A DNA stretch of 64,000 nt from contig JAHHHA010000011.1 of assembly GCA_019359615.1 (NCBI GenBank), forward strand, positions 62,001 to 126,000, in the 5' to 3' direction. The DNA is from Cyanosarcina radialis HA8281-LM2. GTDB lineage: Bacteria > Cyanobacteriota > Cyanobacteriia > Cyanobacteriales > CCAP-1448. Shown piece by piece: positions 25,012 to 34,068 of the stretch. Every line of letters starts with the position of its first letter. Within the stretch, counting starts at the first letter, position 1. Under the pieces are notes generated by a model. The model was given only the letters and a program-made list of their open reading frames with translations, did not search any database and was not told the origin of the DNA. The position numbers and the translations under genes are program-made.

Positions 25012-25875
25012 CTAATAGTCGGGGTTCGAGGGATCGGGCAGCAAAGTCGCGGGTTTTTGATTTTTCCACATGATGCCCAAGGTGACTTGCTTCATAATCC
25101 AGTACAACGCCGCCAATACCAGAAAAGTAATAGCAGTTACTACAAGCGGAAACTTACCCATTAGCTCGTTAGCGCTATCGAGCAATGCCCCAGGTCTGGT
25201 AAAAAGATACCAACTATTGAGTCGCAAAAATCGTCCCAAAAAAATGCCGATCGCACTGAGAAAATGCAACAGTAATTCAATCCCTAGAACCCATTTTCCC
25301 CGTCCTTGGCGTTGCAAGTAATCGCCGAGATAAATTAAAGATAAAACATAGGCTTCAAAGCCAACGAACATGAATAGTAGGTAAAGAGGTACGATCGCTA
25401 AAGTGATAATCCAAATCGAAGGGAATGTCTGGATATCTTCAACTAGATGAATGATATCGGTTAAGACGTAAGGCGCATTGGGCAAAAATAAGATAAATAT
25501 CAGAAACCCAAACCACCACAGCAGGGAACGAGATCCCTTTCCCGACCACAATCTGATATCGAGAACCATCAAAACTATCGTCAGAGCGATCGATCCGACA
25601 ATGTAGAACAGGTCTAATCCTAAGTAAGACTGGCGCAAACTAGCCAGCAGTAGTTGCAGTTTGATTAAATTAGCACGATGCAACCCTAGGACTAAAGTTA
25701 TGCCTAACAAAATGCCAGTCCCCCAACGCAGCATAGGCGATCGCGGCCTATCAAACAACCAAAAGCTCAAAAATAAAGGGACCAAGGCTAAAAATAAGTT
25801 CCAACCCATCCAGCCGCTATTGGCTTGCCAGATCTGCCAAGCTTCGCCCGTCCAGGCAATCAGTGTATCGATCAT
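25012..25875 (-). CDS. DUF1361 family membrane protein
   Basis: The 287-residue protein has about seven to eight membrane helices. It matches DUF1361 in WNLFLALVPLFLSFWLF and the hallmark LPNAPYVLTDIIHL at about 130-143. The C-terminus is a short cytoplasmic tail (WKNQKPATLLPDPSNPDY). The function of the family is unknown to me. The gene is alone, upstream of no obvious partner. Confidence 0.88.
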   Translation of the reverse strand: MIDTLIAWTGEAWQIWQANSGWMGWNLFLALVPLFLSFWLFDRPRSPMLRWGTGILLGITLVLGLHRANLIKLQLLLASLRQSYLGLDLFYIVGSIALTIVLMVLDIRLWSGKGSRSLLWWFGFLIFILFLPNAPYVLTDIIHLVEDIQTFPSIWIITLAIVPLYLLFMFVGFEAYVLSLIYLGDYLQRQGRGKWVLGIELLLHFLSAIGIFLGRFLRLNSWYLFTRPGALLDSANELMGKFPLVVTAITFLVLAALYWIMKQVTLGIMWKNQKPATLLPDPSNPDY

Positions 25876-25967
25876 AAATGTCTATCGGTGGAATCAACCC
25901 TAAACACAACGCGGTTAAACTCTTGAAACCACCAGTATAACTACCTTAACTGCTGACCTCCCACTAT

Positions 25968-26261
25968 CTAAGCTGGTTCTATGGGAGCCATGGTTAAACC
26001 CGCTCGCAATAGCTGTTGGTGATAGAGTTCGGCTTGCTCTTGAGGACCGACCCAGACGATCGCTTGTCCTTCATAATGAACTTGGTTAGTCAATTCCCAA
26101 GCGCGATCGCTCGTCATTCCTGGAATATACTTCACCAAGCAGTCGTGGACGTGTTCAAAAGTATTGAAATCATCGTTGAGGACGATTACCTTGTAGTTGG
26201 GATAAGGCTGTTGCGTAACAACAGCAGAGCGTTCTGGTGTGACAGTAGGTGCAGCAGACAT
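25968..26261 (-). CDS. clpS: ATP-dependent Clp protease adaptor ClpS
   Basis: ClpS delivers N-degron substrates to the ClpA/ClpC chaperone-protease. The conserved core is present: YKVIVLNDDFNTFEHV, CLVKYIPGM and QVHYEGQAIVW. I start at ATG 26261 (MSAAPTVTPERSAV, 97 residues). The frame opens 20 codons further upstream, but that part is translated from a GGGTCATGG short tandem repeat. It ends 62 bp from the decayed end of the tnpB element. Confidence 0.93.
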   Translation of the reverse strand: MSAAPTVTPERSAVVTQQPYPNYKVIVLNDDFNTFEHVHDCLVKYIPGMTSDRAWELTNQVHYEGQAIVWVGPQEQAELYHQQLLRAGLTMAPIEPA

Positions 26262-26316
26262 AAGTAGGGAGCATGGGTCATGGGTCATGGGGCATAGGGC
26301 ATTACTTTGTGAACTA

Positions 26317-26348
26317 CCCACACTAAATCGAAGCGATTATAGTGTGGG
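26317..26348. repeat. Right-end palindrome of the TnpB element
   Basis: CCCACACTA and TAGTGTGGG form a perfect 9-bp stem around a 14-base loop. The central 20 bases (CTAAATCGAAGCGATTATAG) recur exactly at 27649-27668. The hairpin overlaps the tnpB stop codon, so the last residues (AHTIIASI) are encoded by the element end. Subterminal hairpins like these are recognised by TnpA in IS200/IS605 elements. Confidence 0.8.
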
Positions 26349-27549
26349 CTTCTAACATCACGGGGGAATGCCTCAGAACAGACTTGCGCCCCTTCATTGG
26401 TCTTACTTCCCCTCCGTTAGCAGAGACGGCTATTCCATCCGTCTTTATGATTCTGATGCCTTCTGCTCTAATATTTGTTGCAGCATTACTGTCCCTGTCG
26501 TGATGAGTACCACAATTGGGACAAGTCCACTCTCTAATATCAAGTGGCAACTTATCGACTTGGTAATAACAATTAGAGCAAAGCTTGGAACTAGGGAACC
26601 ATCGGTCAATCTCAACTAACTTGCCACCTTTTCGCTCTAATTTATAGGCAAGCAAATTAGTAAAAGTTCCCCATCCGGCATCAGATATTGCCTTAGCCAG
26701 GTTGCGATCGCGTACCATGCCTTTGACATGAAGATTTTCTACTACGACAACTTGGTTTTCATTGACGATCTTTCGGGAAAGCTTATGCAGAAAATCTTGG
26801 CGTGAATTACTGACACGTCCATACACTCTAGCTACTAATCTTTTGTACTTATTTCTGGTTTTACTTCCTTTTTGTTTCTTAGCTAATTTTTGTTGTTTGC
26901 GCTTCAGGTTTTTCTCGTGTTTGGCAAAATGCCTAGGATTGTCATATTTGGATATTTTACCCGTGCCATTACTGGTGATAGCAAAATGTGTCAAGCCTAG
27001 GTCAATTCCTATCACTTTACCCTCTGTTGAACTTTTTGGATTATCACCCTCAACTTCACTCAGAATAGATGCAAAATACTTTCCTGATGGCTCAAGACTT
27101 ACCGTAACAGTCTTGATTGCTCCTTCAATCTCTCTGTGCAACTTGGCTTTAATCTTTCCGACTTTACCCGGAAAATGGACTAAACCAGTAGACGTTCTGA
27201 CATTTTGAGGATACTGAACTGACTGTTTTTCATGCCTTGATTTAAAGCGCGGAAACCTTGCACGTCCGGCAAAGAAGTTTTTATAGGCTGTTGTCAAGTT
27301 AAGCGTAGTCGCCTGTAAAACTTGGCTGTAACATTCTGATAGCCACTCTGTACCTTCGGTCTTTTTGAGCAAGGGCAAGAAGGCGTTAAGTGCTGACTGT
27401 CCTAAACTTTTTCCTGTCTCTTTGTAAGTTTCAATTGATTTATTGAGAGCATAATTCCACCACCAACGAGCGCAACCGAAGTGTTGAGCTAGTAGTTGCT
27501 GCTGCTCCAATGTTGGATAAAGTCTAACTTTGATAGCCTTGTGTAGCAC
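26323..27549 (-). CDS. tnpB: TnpB, IS200/IS605-type RNA-guided nuclease (solo)
   Basis: The 408-residue protein has the TnpB layout. A wedge-type helical N-terminus (KVRLYPTLEQQQLL) comes first. The split RuvC nuclease follows with the catalytic Asp in IGIDLGLTHFA, Glu in VVVENLHVKGM and Asp in HHDRDSNAATNI. A zinc finger CSNC ... CPNC sits between the last two. All catalytic residues are intact. The start is GTG 27549 with AAGGAG nine bases upstream. No tnpA lies beside it, but matching hairpins flank the gene. TnpB proteins use a guide RNA from the element 3' end; here that would lie near 26300-26450, minus strand. Confidence 0.93.
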   Translation of the reverse strand: MLHKAIKVRLYPTLEQQQLLAQHFGCARWWWNYALNKSIETYKETGKSLGQSALNAFLPLLKKTEGTEWLSECYSQVLQATTLNLTTAYKNFFAGRARFPRFKSRHEKQSVQYPQNVRTSTGLVHFPGKVGKIKAKLHREIEGAIKTVTVSLEPSGKYFASILSEVEGDNPKSSTEGKVIGIDLGLTHFAITSNGTGKISKYDNPRHFAKHEKNLKRKQQKLAKKQKGSKTRNKYKRLVARVYGRVSNSRQDFLHKLSRKIVNENQVVVVENLHVKGMVRDRNLAKAISDAGWGTFTNLLAYKLERKGGKLVEIDRWFPSSKLCSNCYYQVDKLPLDIREWTCPNCGTHHDRDSNAATNIRAEGIRIIKTDGIAVSANGGEVRPMKGRKSVLRHSPVMLEAHTIIASI

Positions 27550-27642
27550 TAATCTTTTCTCCTTACTGGATTATACACTTTCCAGTAACAGCATCGGGAA
27601 GATTTGAAAAACGCAGGAGATCCCTTGTTTTTGCCTTTCATC

Positions 27643-27674
27643 CCGCCGCTAAATCGAAGCGATTATAGCGGGGG
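27643..27674. repeat. Left-end palindrome of the TnpB element
   Basis: CCGCCGCTA and TAGCGGGGG form an imperfect stem (six pairs, one mismatch, two more) around the same loop as the right-end palindrome. With 26317-26348 it delimits an element of about 1.36 kb. Confidence 0.75.
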
Positions 27675-27695
27675 ACTTCCCGGCGACAGAGTTAA

Positions 27696-27725
27696 CCTCA
27701 GTCGGCGACTGGGGTTTTTTGTTGA
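27696..27725 (+). terminator. Rho-independent terminator facing right
   Basis: CCTCAGTC GGC GACTGGGG forms an 8-bp stem followed by TTTTTTG on the plus strand. No plus-strand gene precedes it; tnpB and the glycosyltransferase are both on the minus strand. It would stop transcripts running rightward out of the TnpB element. Confidence 0.65.
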
Positions 27726-27733
27726 TTTTTAGT

Positions 27734-29929
27734 TCATTTGCCAGCGTCTAAGTATCTTTGCCACATTTGCTGATAAGCTTTCTCCATTTCGCGGGTAAAC
27801 TGTTTGGCATTCCATAAAGGCGACGTTTGCCGCGAAGCTTTGAGTTTTCCAGCTACGTGATGTCGCAAAGCTTCATCTTTACCCAGGCGCGCGCCCCACT
27901 CGATATATTCTTCATCTGTCCAAGCAATGCCTTCTGTAATTCCGGCATTCATCATAAAGGTATAGCTATTGCGCGCCGCAAATTGCTGTCCCACTTTAGT
28001 TACTAAAGGAACCCCCATCCATAAAGTTTCTAAAGTTGTAGTTGCCCCATTGTAAGGGAAAGTATCTAAAATCACATCGGCAATAGTTAAATTAGCTCGA
28101 TGGGTAAATTCATTTAGATCTCTAGGAAGAAATTTTAATCTTTGCAGATCGACACCAACTTCTTCTGCCATATGAGTAAAAAATTCCTGAGTTTTTAAAT
28201 TATCTGCCAGTCCTTTAATTAGAAAATAACTATTAGGAACTTCTTTAATAATTTGCATTTGCAATCTAACTGTATCTGGATGGCGTTTATAGCCTGTTTG
28301 GGCGCTGAGATAAACGATCGCAGCGCTAGGAATTTCTAGATCTTCGCGGCGTAAAGTTGGGATACCTACCTCGAATCCATCTACAGCCAAATACGTTTGT
28401 GGCAATCGCCAAATATTTTCCTGGTAATACTCTTGAGCATTTTCTGGCAAAACATATGGATCGGCAATGTAATGATCGATCGCTGGCAAACCAGAAGCGT
28501 CCCATCCCAACCAAGTCACTTGCACTGGTGCGGGCTTCATCGCCATAACTTCGCAAGTACACTCTAAAGTAATGCTATCGAGATCGACTAAAATATCTAT
28601 TTCATCCTGATGGATTTGCCCGGCAATTGTTCGGTAATCTGGCGGCAAGCTGTAGGTGACATCCACCCGATCTCTAAACCAATTTTGGGTAAATTTATCT
28701 TCTAGATTCTGATTGACACAGTAAAGGGTAGTAGGAAACGCTTCTCGATCGTGATGTTGAAACAACCAACGGCTCAACCAACCTACAGAATGAGAGCGCA
28801 GCGTGTGAGCAATGTAGCCGATTTTTAAAGGTCTAGATTGTGTTGCTGGCGTAGACCGAGCAAAGTTTAACGAAGCTGGGGCTAAAGAGCGCAAATTATT
28901 TTGAAATAGTTGGCTGACTTGATTGCGAAACCATCGATTTTTTTGCAAATCGTCTTGCAGATAAGGTAAGAAAAAAGGAGAAATGAGTAAAGAAATATTA
29001 GAACCTCTGTCCAATTTTTCAGGCGGCTCCTGAATCATCTGTAACATTAGCGATTCTTGACGTTGGATGTATTCCTCTGCTTCCAGCCAAGAACCAGCAC
29101 TGAAAATAGCACGAAGTATAAGATAATTACCCAATATTTTCCGTTCGATAGTTTGGCAATTTTTATAGAATTCTTTGGCAGTGCTAATTCCTTTTTGGTG
29201 CTCGCCTGAGTTTGTATAAAAACACGATAAATCGTGCAAAACTCCCGAATTAGATGGCTGTAAATCGAGGCAAACCTCGGCTATTTTAGCAGCGAACGCT
29301 GGCTGGTGATACTGAGAAGAAATTTTGACGGCGATCGGCATCACACTAGCATTAAAAGCTTTGGGATCTCGGACGTGTGGCAAACAGGATTGAAGGAAAG
29401 CTAAAGTTTCTTCAGTTCTGAATTCCAGAATTTTTGTAAGAACTTGCAAAATTAGCTCGAAATCTACTTCCTCTGACGAACTTTGTTCCAAGATTTCTAT
29501 GACTTGCCAATCTTTGACTAATCCCCACTCGAATATATTTAGATTAAATGACAGCAATAGTAAATGTAAGATATTATTAACTTGGTGCGGGTCTATTTCT
29601 TTTAAATGTTGTCGAACAGCCCAAGCAGTTTGGTAATTATTTAAATTTGTTTGTCGTCGGGCCTCGGCATCGAGAATTTGACTGAATTCAGCGGCGCGTC
29701 GATCTGCCTCTTCTTCTTCTATCTGAGACATTCCTAGAAGCCATGTAGTTTGAGCTTCTTCTTCATAACTTTGCAAAAGATAGCTTAAACCCAAATGCCA
29801 ATAATGAGCCACGACATGGGATTCGTTTTCAATAGCTTGCTCGTAGAAATTAGCTACTTTATGGTAATTACCAGCTAATAAAAACTCTTGGACTTCTGGT
29901 TGCCAGGTTATAGTTTCAGTATTTGGCAT
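27734..29929 (-). CDS. SPINDLY/OGT-like glycosyltransferase (GT41) with TPR-like N-terminus
   Basis: The 731-residue protein starts with about 330 residues of helical TPR-like repeats. The GT41 catalytic part runs from about residue 370: LKIGYIAHTLRSHSVGW, DILVDLDSITL, QVTWLGWDASGLPAIDHYIADPY, then the sugar-nucleotide region (RLKFLPRDLNEF, DVILDTFPYNGATTTLETLWMG split as ILDTFPYNGATTTLE and GVPLVTKVG). Eukaryotic and bacterial relatives attach GlcNAc or fucose to Ser/Thr of proteins. The acceptor is unknown. The pilin gene lies 357 bp upstream on the same strand. Cytoplasmic location is expected. Confidence 0.9.
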   Translation of the reverse strand: MPNTETITWQPEVQEFLLAGNYHKVANFYEQAIENESHVVAHYWHLGLSYLLQSYEEEAQTTWLLGMSQIEEEEADRRAAEFSQILDAEARRQTNLNNYQTAWAVRQHLKEIDPHQVNNILHLLLLSFNLNIFEWGLVKDWQVIEILEQSSSEEVDFELILQVLTKILEFRTEETLAFLQSCLPHVRDPKAFNASVMPIAVKISSQYHQPAFAAKIAEVCLDLQPSNSGVLHDLSCFYTNSGEHQKGISTAKEFYKNCQTIERKILGNYLILRAIFSAGSWLEAEEYIQRQESLMLQMIQEPPEKLDRGSNISLLISPFFLPYLQDDLQKNRWFRNQVSQLFQNNLRSLAPASLNFARSTPATQSRPLKIGYIAHTLRSHSVGWLSRWLFQHHDREAFPTTLYCVNQNLEDKFTQNWFRDRVDVTYSLPPDYRTIAGQIHQDEIDILVDLDSITLECTCEVMAMKPAPVQVTWLGWDASGLPAIDHYIADPYVLPENAQEYYQENIWRLPQTYLAVDGFEVGIPTLRREDLEIPSAAIVYLSAQTGYKRHPDTVRLQMQIIKEVPNSYFLIKGLADNLKTQEFFTHMAEEVGVDLQRLKFLPRDLNEFTHRANLTIADVILDTFPYNGATTTLETLWMGVPLVTKVGQQFAARNSYTFMMNAGITEGIAWTDEEYIEWGARLGKDEALRHHVAGKLKASRQTSPLWNAKQFTREMEKAYQQMWQRYLDAGK

Positions 29930-30286
29930 TGATAGTGAAAATACTTGCGATAGTGTAAAAATCTACTCCTCTAATTTTAGGATACCGATCGGAGTAGAAG
30001 TTAAAAATTTCAATTTTTCCTAGTACGCTTAAGTGCCGCCCTAATGACTGTCATATCAAATCTAGTTTTTTAAAACTTTGCATCCAGCCCTTATCCCTTC
30101 TCTGCTCCCAAGCTTGGGAAAGGGAAGCCGCAGGCGGGGTGAAGGCAAACCAAGTTTTGCTAAACTAATTTTGGCTCGAGGTTAAGATTTCATCGCCCAA
30201 ACCAAAAAACTATAGGGCAGGCAAAATGCCTACCCTATAATTTAGTATTGAAGGTGTCCTAGCTCAACTGATAGCCAGGTCTACAA
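29930..30286. other. Spacer between pilA and the glycosyltransferase
   Basis: It holds the 30051-30177 repeat element and an inverted-repeat stretch (CTATAGGGCAGGCAAAATGCCTACCCTATAA) near 30210-30240 that could end pilA transcription. I see no gene. Confidence 0.5.
30051..30177. repeat. MITE-like element, second copy (about 126 bp)
   Basis: TCATATCAAATCTAGTTTTTTAAAAC at the left and an imperfect inverted copy near 30155-30177 flank a central CTCCCAAGCTTGGGAAAGGGAAGC hairpin (arms CTCCCAAGCTT/AAGCTTGGGA). Layout and length match the element at 10397-10522, though the sequence has diverged. Confidence 0.6.
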
Positions 30287-30838
30287 TTAAGGCTCAACTG
30301 GAGTGGTTGCACCAGTACATACAGGAGCAACTGTACCGCCAACAGTAGGTAGCGCGGGAGCGGTTGTTCCTGGCGTAGTGGCTTCGCATATAATGCTGCT
30401 CATTACAGGCTGGTTAGCAGTGTTGTTATAGCGGGTAACGCCACCAGAGTAGCCTTTGAGAGCGGTATCCCTAGCAGTAGCTGCGATTTGAAACTGGTCG
30501 GGAGAGGTAGTAACTGAAGTCAGTCCGTAGCTATAGTTGCTAGTAGCAGCAGTAGCAGTGTCACCAGTGATGGTACCGAGAGCTAACTGGTCAAAGTTAG
30601 TGGCGAAGAATTTGTTCTCAGCCCGATAGGAAGTTTGGGTCTTGTTAACAGAGCTAACGTTTTGCTTGGCTTCAGACTGTTTGCCCTTGGCGGTTTGGTT
30701 GAGGAAGGTGGGTAGAGCAATAGCAGCCAAAATCCCGATGATGATGATTACAACCAACAGTTCGATTAAGGTGAAGCCTTTTTCAGATTTCTTTTGGTTC
30801 AGGTGTTGTAGGAATTTGGCTTTCAGTTCGGTTTTCAT
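30287..30838 (-). CDS. pilA: Type IV pilin, PilA type
   Basis: The prepilin has a basic leader (MKTELKAKFLQHLNQKKSEK), the cleavage glycine at 21, then the mature start FTLIELLVVIIIIGILAAIA with Glu at position 5. The first 25 mature residues form the hydrophobic assembly helix. A Ser/Thr-rich globular part follows, with a C-terminal Cys pair (IICEATTPG ... APVCTGAT) forming a likely D-loop disulfide. A good AAGGAGA site precedes ATG 30838. It should be the major pilus subunit for twitching motility and DNA uptake. The Thr/Pro/Ala-rich tail could carry O-glycans. Confidence 0.93.
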   Translation of the reverse strand: MKTELKAKFLQHLNQKKSEKGFTLIELLVVIIIIGILAAIALPTFLNQTAKGKQSEAKQNVSSVNKTQTSYRAENKFFATNFDQLALGTITGDTATAATSNYSYGLTSVTTSPDQFQIAATARDTALKGYSGGVTRYNNTANQPVMSSIICEATTPGTTAPALPTVGGTVAPVCTGATTPVEP

Positions 30839-31097
30839 TTATCTGTCTCCTTGTGGGGTTATTTGTTGTGTTGTTTTACTGCTGTGCTTAACTTACCCAC
30901 CCTCGATCGCTTTCATATCACCCCTAGCAAAATTTTTTTCAAATTCCTGAAACGCAGATGGGCAGGGGGATGGGGGGATGGGGAGATGGGGAGACAAAGA
31001 ACGATGTAGAGATTTGGTAGTGTAATGTCTCTCGATCGCATCTTGGTGTCATCTGGTTTTTGCTGGAGCGATCGCTATACCCTTAAACTAGTTGTAT

Positions 31098-31430
31098 TCA
31101 AGGTTTACCACTTCTCGCCCACCAGCCCAAGGTTGCGGCTAAGACGGCAGAAATAACGATGACAGCGATTTGTCTCCAGTTTTTGAGTTCCCCAACCTTT
31201 TCTGCTAAGTCAGAGATTTTGTTAATTGATGGTTTCCACTCTTCTAGGCGAACTTCAATTTTTCCCAGGTTAGCTTCTAACTTGGTTTGACCTATTTCTA
31301 AGACTTTAACTTTTTCTTCTAGAGAGTCAAACCGATTTTCTAGCTTGTCAAAGCGACTATCGATCGCATTAAAGCGGCTATTTATTAGTTCCTTCAGTTC
31401 TTTGATATCTCTATCAGTCGATGCGGCCAT
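31098..31430 (-). CDS. Small coiled-coil protein with C-terminal membrane anchor
   Basis: The 110-residue protein has an N-terminal coiled coil with 7-residue periodic repeats (NSRFNAIDSRFDKLENRFDSL) running to about residue 80, and one membrane helix at about 86-105 (IAVIVISAVLAATLGWW). Such tail-anchored coiled coils are common in cyanobacteria and of unknown function. Start MAASTDRDIKEL at 31430. Confidence 0.7.
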   Translation of the reverse strand: MAASTDRDIKELKELINSRFNAIDSRFDKLENRFDSLEEKVKVLEIGQTKLEANLGKIEVRLEEWKPSINKISDLAEKVGELKNWRQIAVIVISAVLAATLGWWARSGKP

Positions 31431-31886
31431 CTGCTATCCTCCGAGTGGCTGACGGGGTGACAAACAAGGTAAAAGCTAGGGGATTCTTTTATTATCGGCC
31501 AAGTCTCTGCCCTCAAAAGAAGTGTTTGAACCTGTAGGGGCGCAAAGCATTCATTGGTATCAACTTAAGGCTAGATCCATTGTTGGGCCTCGATCTTTAG
31601 CGCCAACCGCCAGGGGTTCAAAACCCCACAGCTTAAGCACAAGTCCATTGAAATGGACTAAGGAACTAAATTTACCAGAGATCGTTGAGTCCTCTTCAGA
31701 GGACTTTAGCTATGAGGCAGGGGTTTTCAACCCCTGACGGATGAAGGCTTTGACCATTAACTTGACGCGCATGAAAGCATTGCGCCCCTACTCAGGCATA
31801 TCATCCCTCGATCGGCGTAAGGTCTGTGCAAAATTAGGTTATACTAAATTAAGTGTAGTCGTTATGAGTTTGATTTAGAAAAGTCT
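31431..31886. other. Repeat-filled region upstream of NTRC
   Basis: The 456 bases hold a composite of repeats. GTAGGGGCGCAA at 31534 and its inverted copy at 31781-31791 bracket two internal repeat modules, one of them the 134-bp copy listed separately. Hairpins AGTCCATTGAAATGGACT and CAGGGGTTCAAAACCCC lie near 31610-31668. No gene is seen. Confidence 0.6.
31688..31821. repeat. 134-bp dispersed repeat, copy 2
   Basis: It matches 23685-23816. Its hairpins are AGTCCTCTTCAGAGGACT and CAGGGGTTTTCAACCCCTG, and it ends GCGTAAG. It lies just upstream of the NTRC gene, about 65 bases from its start codon. Confidence 0.75.
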
Positions 31887-33260
31887 ATGGCTAACCCAAC
31901 TGTGGAAAATCTGGTAATTATCGGTTCTGGGCCCGCTGGATATACTGCTGCGATTTATGCCGGACGGGCTAACCTCAAACCTGTCGTGTTTGAAGGCTTT
32001 CAAGCTGGCGGACTACCAGGCGGACAGCTAATGACTACCACCGAGGTCGAAAATTTCCCTGGCTTTCCCGAAGGCATCACCGGGCCGGAATTAATGGAGC
32101 GCAGCAAGGCCCAGGCAGAACGCTGGGGAGCCGAGTTATTTACTGAAGATGTTATATCGGTTGACCTCAGAGTGCGGCCCTTCATCGTGCGATCGGAGGA
32201 ACGAGAAGTCAAAACTCACAGTATTATTATCGCCACTGGAGCCACAGCTAAAAGATTGAGATTGCCCAGCGAAACCCAGTATTGGAGTCGCGGGATCTCT
32301 GCTTGCGCGATTTGCGATGGTGCTACCCCAATTTTCCACAATGCCGAACTAGCCGTAGTTGGAGGAGGCGATTCGGCCGCTGAAGAAGCGATTTATCTGA
32401 CTAAGTATGGCTCCCACGTTCACCTGCTGGTACGGAGCGATCGCATGAGAGCTAGTAAAGCCATGCAAGATCGAGTATTGAGCAATCCTAAAATTACGGT
32501 TCACTGGCATACTCAGCCAGTAGATGTTTTTGGTGAAAGCGATCGCCTGAGTGGGGTGAAAATCCAAAATACTCAAACTGGCGAACTGGGAGAAATCCAG
32601 GTCAAAGGATTATTTTACGCGATCGGTCACACTCCCAATACCTCTTTATTTCAAGGGCAACTGGAACTAGATGAAGTCGGCTACATCGTCACTAAACCCG
32701 GTTCGGTAGAAACCAGCGTTGAGGGCGTGTTTGCGGCTGGAGACGTGCAAGACCATGAATTTCGGCAAGCAGTAACAGCAGCGGGGACTGGTTGTATGGC
32801 CGCGCTGCTGGCAGAAAGGTGGTTATCAGCCGAAGGACTGCTGCAAGAATTCCATCAAAAGGCGGTGGAACAAACTGCAACTCCAGAAACGGCGAAGAAA
32901 ACCGAAGCCGAACAACAAGCCGAGTTTAGCCTCGAAGCTACTCGCCATGCAGGTAGTTACGCTTTGCGGAAATTATTTCATGAAAGCGATCGCTTGTTGA
33001 TGGTGAAATACGCCTCCCCGCAATGCGGTCCTTGTCACACTCTCAAGCCGATCCTCAATAAGGTAGTAGACGAATTCGACGGGCAAATCCACTTTATCGA
33101 AATCGATATCGAACAAGATCCAGATATTGCCGAGAATGCTGGGGTAACGGGAACGCCCACCATCCAGTTGTTTAAGAGCAAGGAGTTGCTTACCGAACTC
33201 AAGGGTGTCAAGCCTAAAAGTCACTACCGCGAACTAATTGCCAGCAATTTGTCAACATAA
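31887..33260 (+). CDS. NADPH-thioredoxin reductase fused to thioredoxin (NTRC)
   Basis: The 457-residue protein has an N-terminal FAD domain ([16 protein letters not shown]), the redox-active pair CAIC at 140-143, an NADPH domain ([12 protein letters not shown]) and a C-terminal thioredoxin domain with CGPC at 380-383. A linker of about 40 residues joins them. This fusion, found in cyanobacteria and plastids, passes electrons from NADPH to 2-Cys peroxiredoxins and other targets. All four catalytic cysteines are present. The start ATG at 31887 gives [13 protein letters not shown]. Confidence 0.97.
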   Translation: MANPTVENLVIIGSGPAGYTAAIYAGRANLKPVVFEGFQAGGLPGGQLMTTTEVENFPGFPEGITGPELMERSKAQAERWGAELFTEDVISVDLRVRPFIVRSEEREVKTHSIIIATGATAKRLRLPSETQYWSRGISACAICDGATPIFHNAELAVVGGGDSAAEEAIYLTKYGSHVHLLVRSDRMRASKAMQDRVLSNPKITVHWHTQPVDVFGESDRLSGVKIQNTQTGELGEIQVKGLFYAIGHTPNTSLFQGQLELDEVGYIVTKPGSVETSVEGVFAAGDVQDHEFRQAVTAAGTGCMAALLAERWLSAEGLLQEFHQKAVEQTATPETAKKTEAEQQAEFSLEATRHAGSYALRKLFHESDRLLMVKYASPQCGPCHTLKPILNKVVDEFDGQIHFIEIDIEQDPDIAENAGVTGTPTIQLFKSKELLTELKGVKPKSHYRELIASNLST

Positions 33261-33319
33261 CTATGACAGCAGTTGGCATTTACATAAACTTGTGGGATAG
33301 CCCTCTGGGCTGTCCCTGG

Positions 33320-33960
33320 GGCAGGCAGGATGGCATAGGTGTCAAGTTAAGGCATCAGCCCAAATGTCAAGAGCTTGGGCGAGGTGATGTCGCTGTCGTT
33401 TACGTTGCTGTTTAACTAATCCAAAGGAGCGTTGATGCTCCACCAGAAAGGGAATCAGTTCTACAGTGGCATCCCGGCCCTTGGCACGAGCATAATAATA
33501 CAGACTGCGGAACACCATTTCTACAGAAATACGTTCCAACGGTTGCTATAAAGCTAGTCGAACCATTCAAAACCGAAAAAAACCAAGTCGATTACTAGTA
33601 GTCCCCCAACTGGTAGCAGCAACAGCAACTCTTGCCACCAGGACGTTTCCGACTGCTGTGGGTCTTCATCGTACCCGGCCCACACCGGACGATGAGTGAA
33701 GACTTCCACCACCATCATCATTTTGCCCGCCAACGGATTTGTTAGTTGCTCCTGTAATTGTCCTCAGTGCCTCTGTAGTCGTTCTCAGGTTGAACCGTCA
33801 GTGAGACAAAATGCCGTAATTCCGATGTTCCTCGCCGTTTGTGGGGTTTACTCATCGGCTGTTTAACTCCGCTACTGATGTCAGCTTATCTGTTGTGCTT
33901 ACCCCCCCTTGACTTTTGTTCTCTTCTCTTAACTTGATACCTATGGCATCTTGCCTGCCC
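33320..33960 (-). mobile_element. IS4-family remnant with terminal inverted repeats
   Basis: Inverted ends of 32 bp (GGCAGGCAGGATGGCATAGG at 33320 and its copy at 33928-33959, four mismatches) bracket decayed transposase pieces on the minus strand. One piece includes EQLTNPLAGKMMMVVEVF and VGGLLVIDLVFFGFEWFD. The C-terminal piece at 33342-33539 includes RISVEMVFRSLYYYARAKG and PFLVEHQRSFGLVKQQRK. Frameshifts, stops and a large internal deletion make it dead. Assignment to IS4 rests on these recalled motifs. Confidence 0.7.
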
Positions 33961-34068
33961 GCAGGGGGGCAACCGATCTGACTCACGGTTCGCTCAATTG
34001 AAAAGTGTCTAGGGAAATAAATTAAACCAAAGCCAGTTAACATAAGCATTAGAGCCACCTTAGTCAGC

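Noticed and set aside
33852..34058. Small minus-strand frame in the transposon graveyard
   Set aside because: It lies in the decayed left part of the IS4 remnant and has no start signal.
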